Below are positions 7,118-16,212 of a stretch of 64,000 bases of DNA, in pieces. Source of the DNA: Eubacteriales bacterium (GTDB lineage: Bacteria; Bacillota; Clostridia; Lachnospirales; Lachnospiraceae); NCBI GenBank assembly GCA_030524455.1, contig JAUNGT010000013.1, positions 1 to 64,000 of the forward strand. The letters are read 5' to 3'. Position 1 is the stretch's first letter, and each line of letters starts with the position of its first letter. Below the pieces are notes generated by a model. It made no database searches, had not been told where the DNA came from, and saw only the letters and a list, made by a program, of their open reading frames with translations. The position numbers and the translations under genes are program-made.

Positions 7118-8968
7118 ATGAGCCGATTGAAGATTGAAACGCCCAACCAGGCCCAGCTGACAGTGGAACGTCTGTACAAGGATCTGGAGCGTCACATTGT
7201 GGCCAGCCCGCCGGGGCTGTGTCCGGTGGACCTGCAGCTTTCCTTTTTGCGGGTCTGTCACGCGCAGACCTGCGGGAAATGTGTGCCCTGCCGGGTAGGG
7301 TTGGGGCAGCTGGCGAATCTGATGGAGGACGTGCTGGAGGGGCGCGGTACCATGCGGACGCTGCAGCTGATCGAGGAGACGGCCAACAATGTGACGGATT
7401 CCGCGGACTGCGCCATCGGCTATGAGGCGGCCCACATGGTGCTGGCCGGGCTGAAGGGCTTTCGGGAGGATTATGTTCATCACATCGAGCATGGGAAGTG
7501 CTCCTATCACATCACCCAGCCCGTGCCCTGCGTGGCGCTCTGTCCTGCCGGGGTGGACATCCCCGGCTATATCGCGCTGGTGGGGGAGGAGCGCTACAGC
7601 GAGGCGGTGCAGCTGATCCGCAAGGACAACCCCTTTCCGACGGCCTGCGCGCTGATCTGTGAGCATCCCTGCGAGGCCCGCTGCCGGCGGAATATGATCG
7701 ACAGCTCGGTGAACATCCGGGGGTTGAAGCGCATGGCCGTGGACAATGCCAGGGCCAACACGGTCCCGGTGCCGGAGAAGGCGGCTCCCACGGGGAAAAG
7801 AGTGGCCATCGTGGGGGGAGGGCCGGGCGGCTTATCCGCGGCCTATTATCTGGAGCTGATGGGGCATCACGCGGTGGTGTTCGAGGCGCGGAAGCGCCTG
7901 GGCGGTATGCTGCGCTACGGGATCCCCAACTACCGGTTCCCCCGGGAGCGGCTTCAGGAGGATATCGACGCGATTTTGTCCACGGGGGTGGAGGTGCACC
8001 GGGAGACGCGCATCGGCAATGAGCCGGGCGAGATCCCCTTTGAGAAGCTCCGGGCAGAGTTCGATGCGGTCTATATTGCGATCGGCGCGCACACGGACAA
8101 AAAAATCGGCATCGAGGGGGAGCAGTATAACGGCGTGATGTCGGCGGTGGAGCTTCTGCGCAGCATCGGTGAGGAGAAGCTGCCCGATTTTACCGGAAAG
8201 CGCGTGGTTGTGGTGGGCGGCGGCAACGTGGCCATGGACTGCACCCGCTCGGCGATCCGGCTGGGGGCGAAGAAGGTGAGCATCGCCTACCGGAGGCGGC
8301 AGGAGGATATGACGGCCCTGCCGGAGGAGGTGGAGGGCGCCGTGGCGGAGGGCGCGGAGCTGTTTTCCCTCAAAGCGCCCCAACGCATCGAGGGGGATGA
8401 AAACGGCAATGTCACCGCGATCTGGGTGCAGCCGCAGATTATCGGCCCGATCGACGCGTGGGGACGGGCCCGGCCGGTGCAGGCCGACGTGCCCCTGATG
8501 CGCATTCCCTGCGATATCGTGATCGTGGCGGTGGGACAGGGCATCGCTACCCGGCATTTTGAGGAGTCGGGCCTGGCGGTAAAGAAGGGAACGATCGAGG
8601 CCATGAGCGACAGTGAGGTGCGGGAGATCCCGGGGGTGTACGCAGGCGGCGACTGCGTGACCGGGCCGGCCACCGTGATCCGGGCGATTGCGGCGGGCAA
8701 GGTGGCGGCGGCCAACATCGACGAGTATCTGGGTTACCATCATGTGATTTCCTGCGAGGTGGAGATTCCCCAGGTGCACTATGACGATAAGCACCCCTGC
8801 GGCCGGGTGCAGCTTTCGGAGGGGGAAGCCGGGGAGCGGAGAAAGAATTTCGACGCCTTCGAGTGCGGCATGACGAAGCAGGAGGCCTGTCAGGAGGCGG
8901 CCCGCTGTCTGCGCTGCGATCATTACGGATACGGCATTTTAAAAGGAGGGAGGGCTGCTATATGGTAA
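7118..8968 (+). CDS. NuoF-like Fe-S domain fused to GltD-like FAD/NAD(P) oxidoreductase, hydrogenase partner subunit
   Basis: A 616-residue chimeric electron-transfer flavoprotein. The N-terminal 110 residues match the C-terminal [4Fe-4S] region of NADH dehydrogenase subunit F (CGKCVPCRVG plus a fourth Cys in DSADCAIG). A GltD-type [4Fe-4S] region follows (CVALCPAGVD; CEHPCEARCRR). Two dinucleotide folds come next: GGGPGGLSAAYYLE for FAD and GGGNVAMDCTRSAIR for NAD(P). The FAD site closes with YAGGDCVTGPATVI. It lacks the flavin/NADH domain of a true NuoF. The next gene, a multi-cluster [FeFe] hydrogenase, overlaps it by 7 bp, so the two very probably form one complex linking H2, NAD(P)H and perhaps ferredoxin. 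The exact electron partners are inference. Confidence 0.85.
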   Translation: MSRLKIETPNQAQLTVERLYKDLERHIVASPPGLCPVDLQLSFLRVCHAQTCGKCVPCRVGLGQLANLMEDVLEGRGTMRTLQLIEETANNVTDSADCAIGYEAAHMVLAGLKGFREDYVHHIEHGKCSYHITQPVPCVALCPAGVDIPGYIALVGEERYSEAVQLIRKDNPFPTACALICEHPCEARCRRNMIDSSVNIRGLKRMAVDNARANTVPVPEKAAPTGKRVAIVGGGPGGLSAAYYLELMGHHAVVFEARKRLGGMLRYGIPNYRFPRERLQEDIDAILSTGVEVHRETRIGNEPGEIPFEKLRAEFDAVYIAIGAHTDKKIGIEGEQYNGVMSAVELLRSIGEEKLPDFTGKRVVVVGGGNVAMDCTRSAIRLGAKKVSIAYRRRQEDMTALPEEVEGAVAEGAELFSLKAPQRIEGDENGNVTAIWVQPQIIGPIDAWGRARPVQADVPLMRIPCDIVIVAVGQGIATRHFEESGLAVKKGTIEAMSDSEVREIPGVYAGGDCVTGPATVIRAIAAGKVAAANIDEYLGYHHVISCEVEIPQVHYDDKHPCGRVQLSEGEAGERRKNFDAFECGMTKQEACQEAARCLRCDHYGYGILKGGRAAIW

Positions 8969-10686
8969 ACCTGACCATCGACGGCCTGGAGGTATGCGTT
9001 CCGGAGGGGACGACGATTATGAAGGCGGCGGCCCGCGCTGGGATTGAGATCCCGCATCTGTGCTATCTGGAGGGGATCAATGAGATCAGCGCCTGTAAGG
9101 TGTGCGTGGTGGAGCTTCTCGGGAAGGTCAAGCTGATCACCGCCTGCAATAACAAGGTGGAGGAGGGGATGGTGATTTTTACCAACTCGCCCAAGGTGCG
9201 CTCCGCCCGCCGGATGAATGTGGAGCTGATTTTGTCGCAGCACGACTGCCGCTGCGCAACCTGCGTCCGGAGCGGCAACTGCAGCCTGCAGAAGCTTTCC
9301 AACGATCTGGGCATCGTGGAGGTGCCTTACCGGCAGGAGCTGCCGGAGCAGTCCTGGGATATGGAGTTCCCGCTGATTCGGGACTTCGGCAAATGCATCA
9401 AATGTATGCGCTGCGTTCAGATCTGTGAGAAGGTCCAGCAGATTTTTGTGTGGGACGTGCAGAATACCGGCTCCCGCACGACGGTGGACGTGTCGCAAAA
9501 CCGTTCCATCCGGGAATCCGGCTGTACCCTCTGCGGCCAGTGCATCACCCACTGTCCCACCGGGGCGCTGCGGGAGAGAAACGACGTCCAGAAGGTGTTT
9601 GAGGCGCTGGCGGATCCGGAAAAGATCACGGTGGTGCAGGCAGCTCCGGCGGTGCGGGCAGCCTGGGGCGAGCAGCTGGGGCTGTCCCGGGAGGAGGCGA
9701 CCGAGCGCCGGATGGCGGCGGTCCTGCGCCGGATCGGCTTCGACTATGTGTTTGACACCAACTTTGCGGCGGATCTGACGATCATGGAGGAGGGAAACGA
9801 GCTGCTGAAGCGCCTGGCGGAGCCGGCAAAGCACCGCTGGCCCATGTTCACCTCCTGCTGTCCGGCCTGGGTCAGCTTTGTGAGGACCGAGTATCCGGAG
9901 TTTGCGGCGCAGCTTTCCACGGCGAAATCCCCGCAGCAGATGTTCGGGGCGGTGGCAAAGAGCTATTTTGCGAGGGAAAAGGGGATCGCGCCGGAAAATG
10001 TCTGTTGTATTTCCGTCATGCCCTGCGTGGCCAAAAAGGGGGAGGCGGCCCTGGATTCCATGAAAAACGCGGAGGGTCTTGCGGACGTGGATCTTGTGCT
10101 GACGACCCGGGAGTTTGTCCGGATGATCCGGGCCGAGCACATCAATCCCCGGATGCTGCCGGAGGAGGATTTCGACCGGCTGCTGGGTACAAGCAGCGGG
10201 GCGGGCGTGATTTTCGGCGTCACCGGGGGCGTGATGGAGGCGGCTCTGCGCACGGCCTATGCGGCGGCGGAGGGGAAAAATCCGCCGGCGGAGGCCTTTG
10301 CGCCGGTGCGGGGCAGCCAGGGACGCCGGGAAGCGTCCTTTGCCCTGGGCGGACGGACGCTCCGGACCTGCACGGTCAGCGGGCTGGGCAATGCCAGAGC
10401 GCTGCTGGAGGATCTGCGGAGCCAAAAGGTTTCCTATGATTTCGTGGAGGTGATGTCCTGCCCCGGCGGCTGCGTGGGCGGAGGCGGGCAGCCGATCTGC
10501 GACGGACAGGAGCCGGCGGCGGGCAGGGGCGAACAGCTCTACCGCCTGGACCGGGAGCGGCAGCTGCGGTTTTCCCATGAAAACCCGGAAGTGCAGGCGC
10601 TGTACCGCGATTTTCTGGGAGAGCCCCTGGGCCATAAGGCGCATGAATTGCTGCACACGGAAATTTGCTCTTTACAGAAACATTAA
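8962..10686 (+). CDS. [FeFe] hydrogenase catalytic subunit, multi-cluster type
   Basis: Interconverts H2 and protons/electrons at the H-cluster; 574 residues. The N-terminal domain is [2Fe-2S] ferredoxin-like (CYLEGINEISACKVC). A His-ligated [4Fe-4S] motif follows (HDCRCATCVRSGNC). Two [4Fe-4S] ferredoxin motifs come next (CIKCMRCVQIC and CTLCGQCITHCPTG). The H-cluster domain has all three signatures: TSCCPAWVSF near 296, MPCVAKKGEA near 352 and MSCPGGCVGGGG near 498. The small C-terminal subunit region is fused. The ATG at 8962 is preceded by GGAGGGAGGG and overlaps the upstream gene by 7 bp. No HydE, HydF or HydG maturase is in view, so these must be elsewhere. Confidence 0.95.
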   Translation: MVNLTIDGLEVCVPEGTTIMKAAARAGIEIPHLCYLEGINEISACKVCVVELLGKVKLITACNNKVEEGMVIFTNSPKVRSARRMNVELILSQHDCRCATCVRSGNCSLQKLSNDLGIVEVPYRQELPEQSWDMEFPLIRDFGKCIKCMRCVQICEKVQQIFVWDVQNTGSRTTVDVSQNRSIRESGCTLCGQCITHCPTGALRERNDVQKVFEALADPEKITVVQAAPAVRAAWGEQLGLSREEATERRMAAVLRRIGFDYVFDTNFAADLTIMEEGNELLKRLAEPAKHRWPMFTSCCPAWVSFVRTEYPEFAAQLSTAKSPQQMFGAVAKSYFAREKGIAPENVCCISVMPCVAKKGEAALDSMKNAEGLADVDLVLTTREFVRMIRAEHINPRMLPEEDFDRLLGTSSGAGVIFGVTGGVMEAALRTAYAAAEGKNPPAEAFAPVRGSQGRREASFALGGRTLRTCTVSGLGNARALLEDLRSQKVSYDFVEVMSCPGGCVGGGGQPICDGQEPAAGRGEQLYRLDRERQLRFSHENPEVQALYRDFLGEPLGHKAHELLHTEICSLQKH

Positions 10687-10700
10687 GAAAGAAGTATAAT
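10671..10700 (+). promoter_or_regulatory. candidate promoter of the GH51 gene
   Basis: TTTACA (10671-10676), an 18-bp spacer and TATAAT (10695-10700) overlap the end of the hydrogenase gene. The following 42 nt are very AT-rich and lead to a GAGGAGG ribosome site. Confidence 0.55.
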
Positions 10701-10742
10701 ATTTTACATAAATATAAAATATTTGGCGAGGAGGATTACGTC

Positions 10743-12713
10743 ATGAAATTACACCTTTCCACCCGGAAGGCAGCGCCCATTCAGAGGGGGATGATCGGCC
10801 TGTTTTTTGAGGACATTAACTACGCCGCGGACGGCGGACTGTATGCGGAGATGATCGAGAACCGTTCCTTTGAGTTTGTGGACTGCTTCGGGACGGTGGG
10901 AGATTACTATACAAAGCCGGACTGGGGCTACGGCTGGAGAGCCACGGAGGATAACGGCCAGGGCCAGATGGAGTATGTGACCGGCAGCCCGGTGAACCGG
11001 ATCAATCCCCATTATCTGCGCTTTACGGCCGGGGAGGCGGGACAGGGCTTCTGGAACAAGGCCTACGACGGCATTTACCTGGAGGAGGGCAAGCAGTACC
11101 GGGTCAGCTTTTATGCCCGGGCAGCGGCTTATCCGGAGGGGGATCTGGAGGTTTCCGTGCGCAAGGATGGAAGGATCTGCGCGCTGGCAACGGTGACCTG
11201 TATCCATGCGCCGGCGGGGAGCTGGCAGAAATGGCACCGCTATGAGGCAGAGCTGACGGCCTGTGAGACGGTGCGGGGCGGACGCTTTACGATCAGCCTG
11301 ACGGCCGCCGGAGCGGTGGAATTTGATCTGATCTCCATGATGCCAAAGGACGCGGTGGCGGGCCTGTTCCGCAGGGATCTGTTTGAACTGTTAAAGGGAC
11401 TGCATCCGGGCTTTCTTCGCTTCCCCGGCGGCTGCATCATCGAGGGCAATACGCTGGAAAACCGCTATCGCTGGAAGGAGAGCGTGGGGCCTGTGGAGCA
11501 GAGACGCTTCAATTTCAACCGCTGGGCGGTGCACGGCACTGCCGAGGAGAACGGCTGGCACACCCGGTATTCCCATTACGGACAGACGCTGGGCCTTGGC
11601 TATTACGAGTATTTTCTGCTGTGCGAGATGATCGGAGCAAAGCCGCTTCCGGTGCTGAATGTGGGCCTGGCCTGCCAGTATCAGTCCTACGAGCTGGTGG
11701 AGATGGACGATCCCGCCTTCCAGGAATTTTTGCAGGATGCGGTGGATTTGATCGAATTTGCCAACGGCCCCGCCGACAGCAAATGGGGAGCGGTGCGCGC
11801 GCAGATGGGACACCCGGAGCCCTTTGGGCTTACGATGGTGGGCATCGGCAACGAGCAGTGGCAGACGGATAAAATTGATTTCTTTGCGAGATACAAGGCC
11901 TTTGAGGAGACGATCCACGCCCAATATCCCGATATTTTGCTGATCGGCTCCGCAGGCCCCGATATCACCTCCGAGCGCTATCGGATGGCCTGGGATTTTT
12001 ATAAGAAGGAAGTGCCCGCGAAGAAGAATTTCTGCTACGCGGTGGATGAGCATTATTATGTGAAGCCGGAATGGTTCTATGAGCACACGGATTTTTACGA
12101 CGAATATCCCCGGGATGTGAAGGTGTTCTCCGGCGAGTACGCGGCGCATCCGGTCAGCGGCATGAACCTGCCGCAGGCAAACACGTTGGGCGGCGCGCTG
12201 GCGGAGGCGGCGTTTCTGACCGGTGTGGAGCGCAATGCGGATGTGGTGGTTCTGGCCTCCTACGCGCCTTTGTTTGCGCGGGTCGGCTATGCCCAGTGGT
12301 CGCCGGACATGATCTGGTTTGACGAGACGAAGGCCTACGGCACCCCCAGCTACTATGTGCAGAAGCTCTACGGCGAGAACATGGGAACCGTTACGGTGGA
12401 CATGGAGGGCCAGGAAAAGCAGCTTCGCAGCGAGGACGTTTATGTGAATGTGAGCCTGGACGAGGAAAAGGGCGAGCTGATTATCAAGGCGGTCAATCAC
12501 AGCGCGGCCGGAAAAACGCTGGAGCTGGATTTTGGCGCGTGGAAGGCGGAGGGCGCGATGCGCCAGCAGATCCTGGCCGGACAGGAGGACGACTACAACT
12601 GCATCGAGAAGCCGGATAAGGTCGTCCTGCGGGAGAAGGAGAGCGACGTTTCGCAGGGACTTTTCCTGGAGCCCGATAGCTTTACGGTGGCGAGGATCCC
12701 CGTGCGGGCGTAA
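10743..12713 (+). CDS. alpha-L-arabinofuranosidase, GH51
   Basis: Removes terminal arabinofuranose from arabinan, arabinoxylan or their oligosaccharides; 656 residues with no signal peptide, so intracellular. The N-terminal segment GMIGLFFEDINYAADGGLYA is characteristic of the family. The acid/base Glu is in VGIGNEQW (about residue 371) and the nucleophile in FSGEYAAH (about 465). The FPGGCIIEG segment before the barrel is also typical. A carbohydrate-binding-like beta region lies at about 80-200 and a beta-sandwich closes the protein. The ATG at 10743 follows GAGGAGGA; the frame extends 26 codons upstream without a ribosome site. The AraC-type regulator follows after 15-18 bp. Confidence 0.92.
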   Translation: MKLHLSTRKAAPIQRGMIGLFFEDINYAADGGLYAEMIENRSFEFVDCFGTVGDYYTKPDWGYGWRATEDNGQGQMEYVTGSPVNRINPHYLRFTAGEAGQGFWNKAYDGIYLEEGKQYRVSFYARAAAYPEGDLEVSVRKDGRICALATVTCIHAPAGSWQKWHRYEAELTACETVRGGRFTISLTAAGAVEFDLISMMPKDAVAGLFRRDLFELLKGLHPGFLRFPGGCIIEGNTLENRYRWKESVGPVEQRRFNFNRWAVHGTAEENGWHTRYSHYGQTLGLGYYEYFLLCEMIGAKPLPVLNVGLACQYQSYELVEMDDPAFQEFLQDAVDLIEFANGPADSKWGAVRAQMGHPEPFGLTMVGIGNEQWQTDKIDFFARYKAFEETIHAQYPDILLIGSAGPDITSERYRMAWDFYKKEVPAKKNFCYAVDEHYYVKPEWFYEHTDFYDEYPRDVKVFSGEYAAHPVSGMNLPQANTLGGALAEAAFLTGVERNADVVVLASYAPLFARVGYAQWSPDMIWFDETKAYGTPSYYVQKLYGENMGTVTVDMEGQEKQLRSEDVYVNVSLDEEKGELIIKAVNHSAAGKTLELDFGAWKAEGAMRQQILAGQEDDYNCIEKPDKVVLREKESDVSQGLFLEPDSFTVARIPVRA

Positions 12714-12731
12714 GCGATACAAAAGGACATG

Positions 12732-13652
12732 ATGGAATATTATCAGATGCGGGCGGATGTGCTGCCGAAAATCCACTTTGTGGACGAGACGGTGATCCGT
12801 CCGCCCTATGTGCACAAAAAACGCAGGCCGGGAGAGTATATCGTCTATGTGGTAAAGAGCGGCGAGATGTTCCTGGAGGAGGACGGCGTTGCCTTTACCC
12901 TGCGGGAGGGGGATGTGTGTGTGCTGGACAAAGCGCGCACCCATGTGGGGACGAAGGCCTCCACCTGCGGCTATTATTACATTCATTTTCAGAGCAGCCG
13001 GATCGAGGCGCACCGGGAGCGCTACGAGGGGGAGCTGGCGGAGCGGATGCAGAAACAGCGGCAAAAGTCGTTAAAAAGCAAGTGCTTTTCCTATGAGGCC
13101 TGCGAAAACGTGCCGCTGTGTCTGCCGAAGCATTTCCATATCGAGGATTTCAAGGTGCAGGCCGGGATCCTCGAGCTTTTGCGCCAGGCTACGGAGGCCA
13201 ACTATCATCAGCTGGAGGGCTATAAAACCATGTGCGCCTGCCGCGTGCAGGAGGCCTTTATTTTGATGTCCAGAAGCTTCCTCTCTGCGGAGCGCAAAAA
13301 AAGTGCGGGCCGCCTGCCCGTCTATTATCCCACCGTTCAGAAGCTCCAGGAATGGCTCAACCGGGAGTACGCCACCCCGATTTCCGGCGAGCGGCTGGAG
13401 CAGGAGTTTGGCGGCAATTTCGACTATATGAACCGGATTTTTAAAAAAGTGACCGGCCAGACGATCTTCACCTATCTGACCAACGTGCGGATCAGCCACG
13501 CCAAGGTGCTGATCCTCCATACGCCCATGCGGATGCGGGAGGTATGCGAGCGGGTGGGCTATCCGGACGTGTACTATTTCAGCAGGGTTTTCAAAAAAAC
13601 AACCGGAATGTCCCCGGCGGCCTTCGCGGCAGCCTCCCAGGCAGAGGAGTAA
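12732..13652 (+). CDS. AraC-family regulator with cupin sensor domain
   Basis: A transcription factor of 306 residues. A cupin-like sugar-binding half occupies about 25-110 (GEYIVYVVKSGEMFLEEDG, then LREGDVCVLDKARTHVG). The C-terminal AraC double helix-turn-helix is at about 205-300 (GNFDYMNRIFKKVTGQT and VCERVGYPDVYYFSRVFKK). Two ATGs are adjacent (12729 and 12732); the second has better spacing to AAAAGGA. Its position between GH51 and GH2 suggests control of this block in response to an arabinose-containing or galactose-containing sugar. Confidence 0.9.
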   Translation: MEYYQMRADVLPKIHFVDETVIRPPYVHKKRRPGEYIVYVVKSGEMFLEEDGVAFTLREGDVCVLDKARTHVGTKASTCGYYYIHFQSSRIEAHRERYEGELAERMQKQRQKSLKSKCFSYEACENVPLCLPKHFHIEDFKVQAGILELLRQATEANYHQLEGYKTMCACRVQEAFILMSRSFLSAERKKSAGRLPVYYPTVQKLQEWLNREYATPISGERLEQEFGGNFDYMNRIFKKVTGQTIFTYLTNVRISHAKVLILHTPMRMREVCERVGYPDVYYFSRVFKKTTGMSPAAFAAASQAEE

Positions 13653-13713
13653 GGGGCCGCTGCAAACAGACCGAAAAAAGTCGCTATCGGATAAATCAAT
13701 ACGGAATTCTCCA

Positions 13714-13741
13714 TTGCTTTTCCCTGGCTTTTTTTTATCAT
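13714..13741 (+). promoter_or_regulatory. weak candidate promoter of the GH2 gene
   Basis: TTGCTT (13714-13719) and TATCAT (13736-13741) are 16 bp apart in the AT-rich 145-bp gap between the AraC gene and the GH2 gene. Confidence 0.35.
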
Positions 13742-13797
13742 ATCGTATAGAAGATGCGTCGGCACAACAGCCGGCGTCAGGAGAGAGAGGAAAAGCA

Positions 13798-16212
13798 ATG
13801 GATACGGTAAAACGCACCATCAACGATAACTGGAAATTTCACCTGGGGGACTGCGAGCCCGCCTGGTACAAGGGCTTTGACGACAGCGGCTGGCAGCCGG
13901 TCAGGCTGCCCCACGACTGGTCGGTGGCCCTGCCCTTCGATCCGAAAAACTCCAGCGGCACAGGCTATGTGTCCGGCGGCATCGGCTGGTATCGCTGCCG
14001 TTTTTCTCTGCCGGAGGAGTATGCGGGCAAGAGCGTCCGCCTGGTTTTTGACGGTGTGTACAAAAACAGTCAGGTGTGGGTCAACAGCTATTATCTGGGA
14101 AAGCGTCCCAACGGCTATGTGAGCTTTGCCTACGATATTACGCCCTTTGTCAGCTTCGGGGAGCGGGACAATGAGATCAGCGTGAAGGTGACGCATACCG
14201 ATCTGGCGGATTCCCGGTGGTTTACGGGCAGCGGCATCACCCGCAGCGTGCACCTGGAGATCGCAGAGCCTGTCCATCCGGCGCTGTACGGGATTTTCTT
14301 TGAGACAAAGCAGGTTGGCGCCGACAGCGCCCTGGTGCAGGTGACCCAGGAGCTGGTCAACCAGACGGACCATACGGCCCGGGTCGGGATTGTTTCCCGG
14401 CTGGTGGACGAGGCGGGACAGACCGTGCTTGAGCTGCGCGGGGAGACGCAGGCAGAAAGCGGGGCGGAGGCTGTGGCGGTGCTGTCGGGCACGCTCAAAA
14501 ACCCCCGGCTGTGGAGCATTGAGGAGCCTTATCTGTACCGCCTGTGCACCGATTACTGTGTGGACGAAGGAGCGTTTTACCGGGTGGACGAGGAGAGCGT
14601 GGGCGTGCGCAGCATTCGCTTCGACGCGGATAAGGGCTTTTTCCTCAATGAAAAGCCGATGAAAATCAAGGGCGTCTGCGTCCATCACGACGGCGGCTGC
14701 CTGGGGGCGGCCATGACCGCTCCGGTGTGGCAGCGGCGGCTGTCTTCCTTAAAGGAGAGCGGCTGCAACGCGATCCGCTGCAGTCACAATCCCCATATGC
14801 CGGAGCTGTATGCGCTCTGCGACCGGATGGGCTTTGTGATGATGGACGAGGCTTTCGACGAGTGGGAAAACGCGAAAAATAAATGGTCCACGGGCCACAA
14901 TGTCTATCCGCCCCGCCATCAGGGCTATTTCGAGGACTTCCCGCAGTGGCATGAGGCAGATTTGAAGGCGATGGTGCGCCGGGACAGAAACCACCCTTCC
15001 GTGATCCTCTGGAGCATCGGCAACGAGATCGATTATCCCAACGATCCTTACTGCCATCCCATGTTTGAGACGATGACGGGCAACAACGATGCCAACAAAC
15101 CGGCGGCGGAGCGAACCTATGATCCCGATAAGCCGAATGCCGAAAGGCTGACGGTGCTGGCGGCCCGCCTGGCCGGCATGGTGCGTCAGGAGGATACCAG
15201 CCGCCCGGTGACGCTGGCGGCGGCCTTCCCGGAGCTTTCCAGCCGGATCGGTTTTCTGGACGCCCTCGATGTGGCGGGCTACAACTACAAGGAGCATCTC
15301 TACGAGGAGGATCATAAGCGCTTCCCGAAGCTTCCGTTTTTGGGCAGCGAGAACGGTCACAGCTACGCAGCCTGGAAGGCGGTGCGGGACAACGATTATA
15401 TCAGCGGACAGTTTCTGTGGACCGGAATCGATTATCTGGGCGAGGCCCACGGCTGGCCGATCCGGGGCTCCCAGGCCGGCATTCTGACCACCGCCGGGGA
15501 CAAAAAGCCGGGCTTTTACAAGACCGCTTCCTTCTGGAAGTCCGAGCCCCTGGTGCGGATCGCAACCAGGCCGGAGGATACGCAGAAGCAGGGACGGGAG
15601 GCCAAATGGACGCCGGTGCAGGAGCTGTGGGCTTACGAGGCAGGGCAGCGGGTGACGGCAGAGTGCGCTTCCAATGCAGACAGCGTGGCGCTGTACTTAA
15701 ACGGAAGGGAGATCGGACGGAAAGAAGGCTGCGACGAGGAGGGCGTGTTCTCCTTTTCGCTGGACTATGAGCCCGGAGAGCTTTGCGCAAAGGCCTTCGA
15801 CGCAGAGGGACGGGAGGTGGCTGCCCACCGGCTCGTCACGCCGGGACCTGCGGCAAAGCTGGCCTGCAGCCTGTGGCAGGCGGAGGATGCGCTGAGCGGC
15901 CGAAGCTGGGAGGAGGCAGGACAGCAGCCCGGTTATCTCTATCAGCTCAAGCTTCTTTTGACGGATGAAAACGGACAGCCGGCAGTGTCGGATGACCGTG
16001 AGGTGAGCGTCAGCGTCAGCGGCCCCGGGGAGCTGATGGGCCTGGAAAACGGCGACCTCTCCGACGTGTCCGCCTACAGCAATCCTTTCCGGAAAACCTG
16101 GCTGGGGCGGCTGACGGCCTATGTGCGCAGAAACGGGGCCGGAGCCATCACCGTTACGGTCAGGAGTGTACTGGCAGGAGGCGAACAGACCGATGAAATT
16201 ACGGTTGATTGA
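13798..16212 (+). CDS. glycoside hydrolase family 2 (beta-galactosidase type)
   Basis: An 804-residue intracellular beta-glycosidase. The sugar-binding jelly-roll (GGIGWYRCRFSLPEEY, then GVYKNSQVWVN), an immunoglobulin-like domain and the TIM barrel (KIKGVCVHHDGGCLG, CNAIRCSHNPHMPELY) appear in the GH2 order. The acid/base Glu is in WSIGNEID (residue 410) and the nucleophile in LGSENGHS (residue 518). C-terminal Ig-like modules include a DUF4982-type segment (VALYLNGREIGRK). Beta-galactosidase is the most likely activity; beta-glucuronidase or another GH2 activity is possible. The ATG at 13798 follows GAGAGAGAGGA. Its end overlaps the MATE gene by 20 bp. Confidence 0.88.
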   Translation: MDTVKRTINDNWKFHLGDCEPAWYKGFDDSGWQPVRLPHDWSVALPFDPKNSSGTGYVSGGIGWYRCRFSLPEEYAGKSVRLVFDGVYKNSQVWVNSYYLGKRPNGYVSFAYDITPFVSFGERDNEISVKVTHTDLADSRWFTGSGITRSVHLEIAEPVHPALYGIFFETKQVGADSALVQVTQELVNQTDHTARVGIVSRLVDEAGQTVLELRGETQAESGAEAVAVLSGTLKNPRLWSIEEPYLYRLCTDYCVDEGAFYRVDEESVGVRSIRFDADKGFFLNEKPMKIKGVCVHHDGGCLGAAMTAPVWQRRLSSLKESGCNAIRCSHNPHMPELYALCDRMGFVMMDEAFDEWENAKNKWSTGHNVYPPRHQGYFEDFPQWHEADLKAMVRRDRNHPSVILWSIGNEIDYPNDPYCHPMFETMTGNNDANKPAAERTYDPDKPNAERLTVLAARLAGMVRQEDTSRPVTLAAAFPELSSRIGFLDALDVAGYNYKEHLYEEDHKRFPKLPFLGSENGHSYAAWKAVRDNDYISGQFLWTGIDYLGEAHGWPIRGSQAGILTTAGDKKPGFYKTASFWKSEPLVRIATRPEDTQKQGREAKWTPVQELWAYEAGQRVTAECASNADSVALYLNGREIGRKEGCDEEGVFSFSLDYEPGELCAKAFDAEGREVAAHRLVTPGPAAKLACSLWQAEDALSGRSWEEAGQQPGYLYQLKLLLTDENGQPAVSDDREVSVSVSGPGELMGLENGDLSDVSAYSNPFRKTWLGRLTAYVRRNGAGAITVTVRSVLAGGEQTDEITVD

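Noticed and set aside
7037-7666. Minus-strand frame across the hydrogenase promoter (209 codons)
   Set aside because: It is opposite the Fe-S domain coding region and the mapped promoter, without any domain or ribosome site.
8923-10656. Long open frame opposite the hydrogenase gene (577 codons), and similar long frames opposite clpC, GH51, priA and others
   Set aside because: These are mirror frames of GC-rich genes. They lack ribosome sites, show no recognisable domains and their composition (Arg, Pro, His, Leu) is that of antisense translation.
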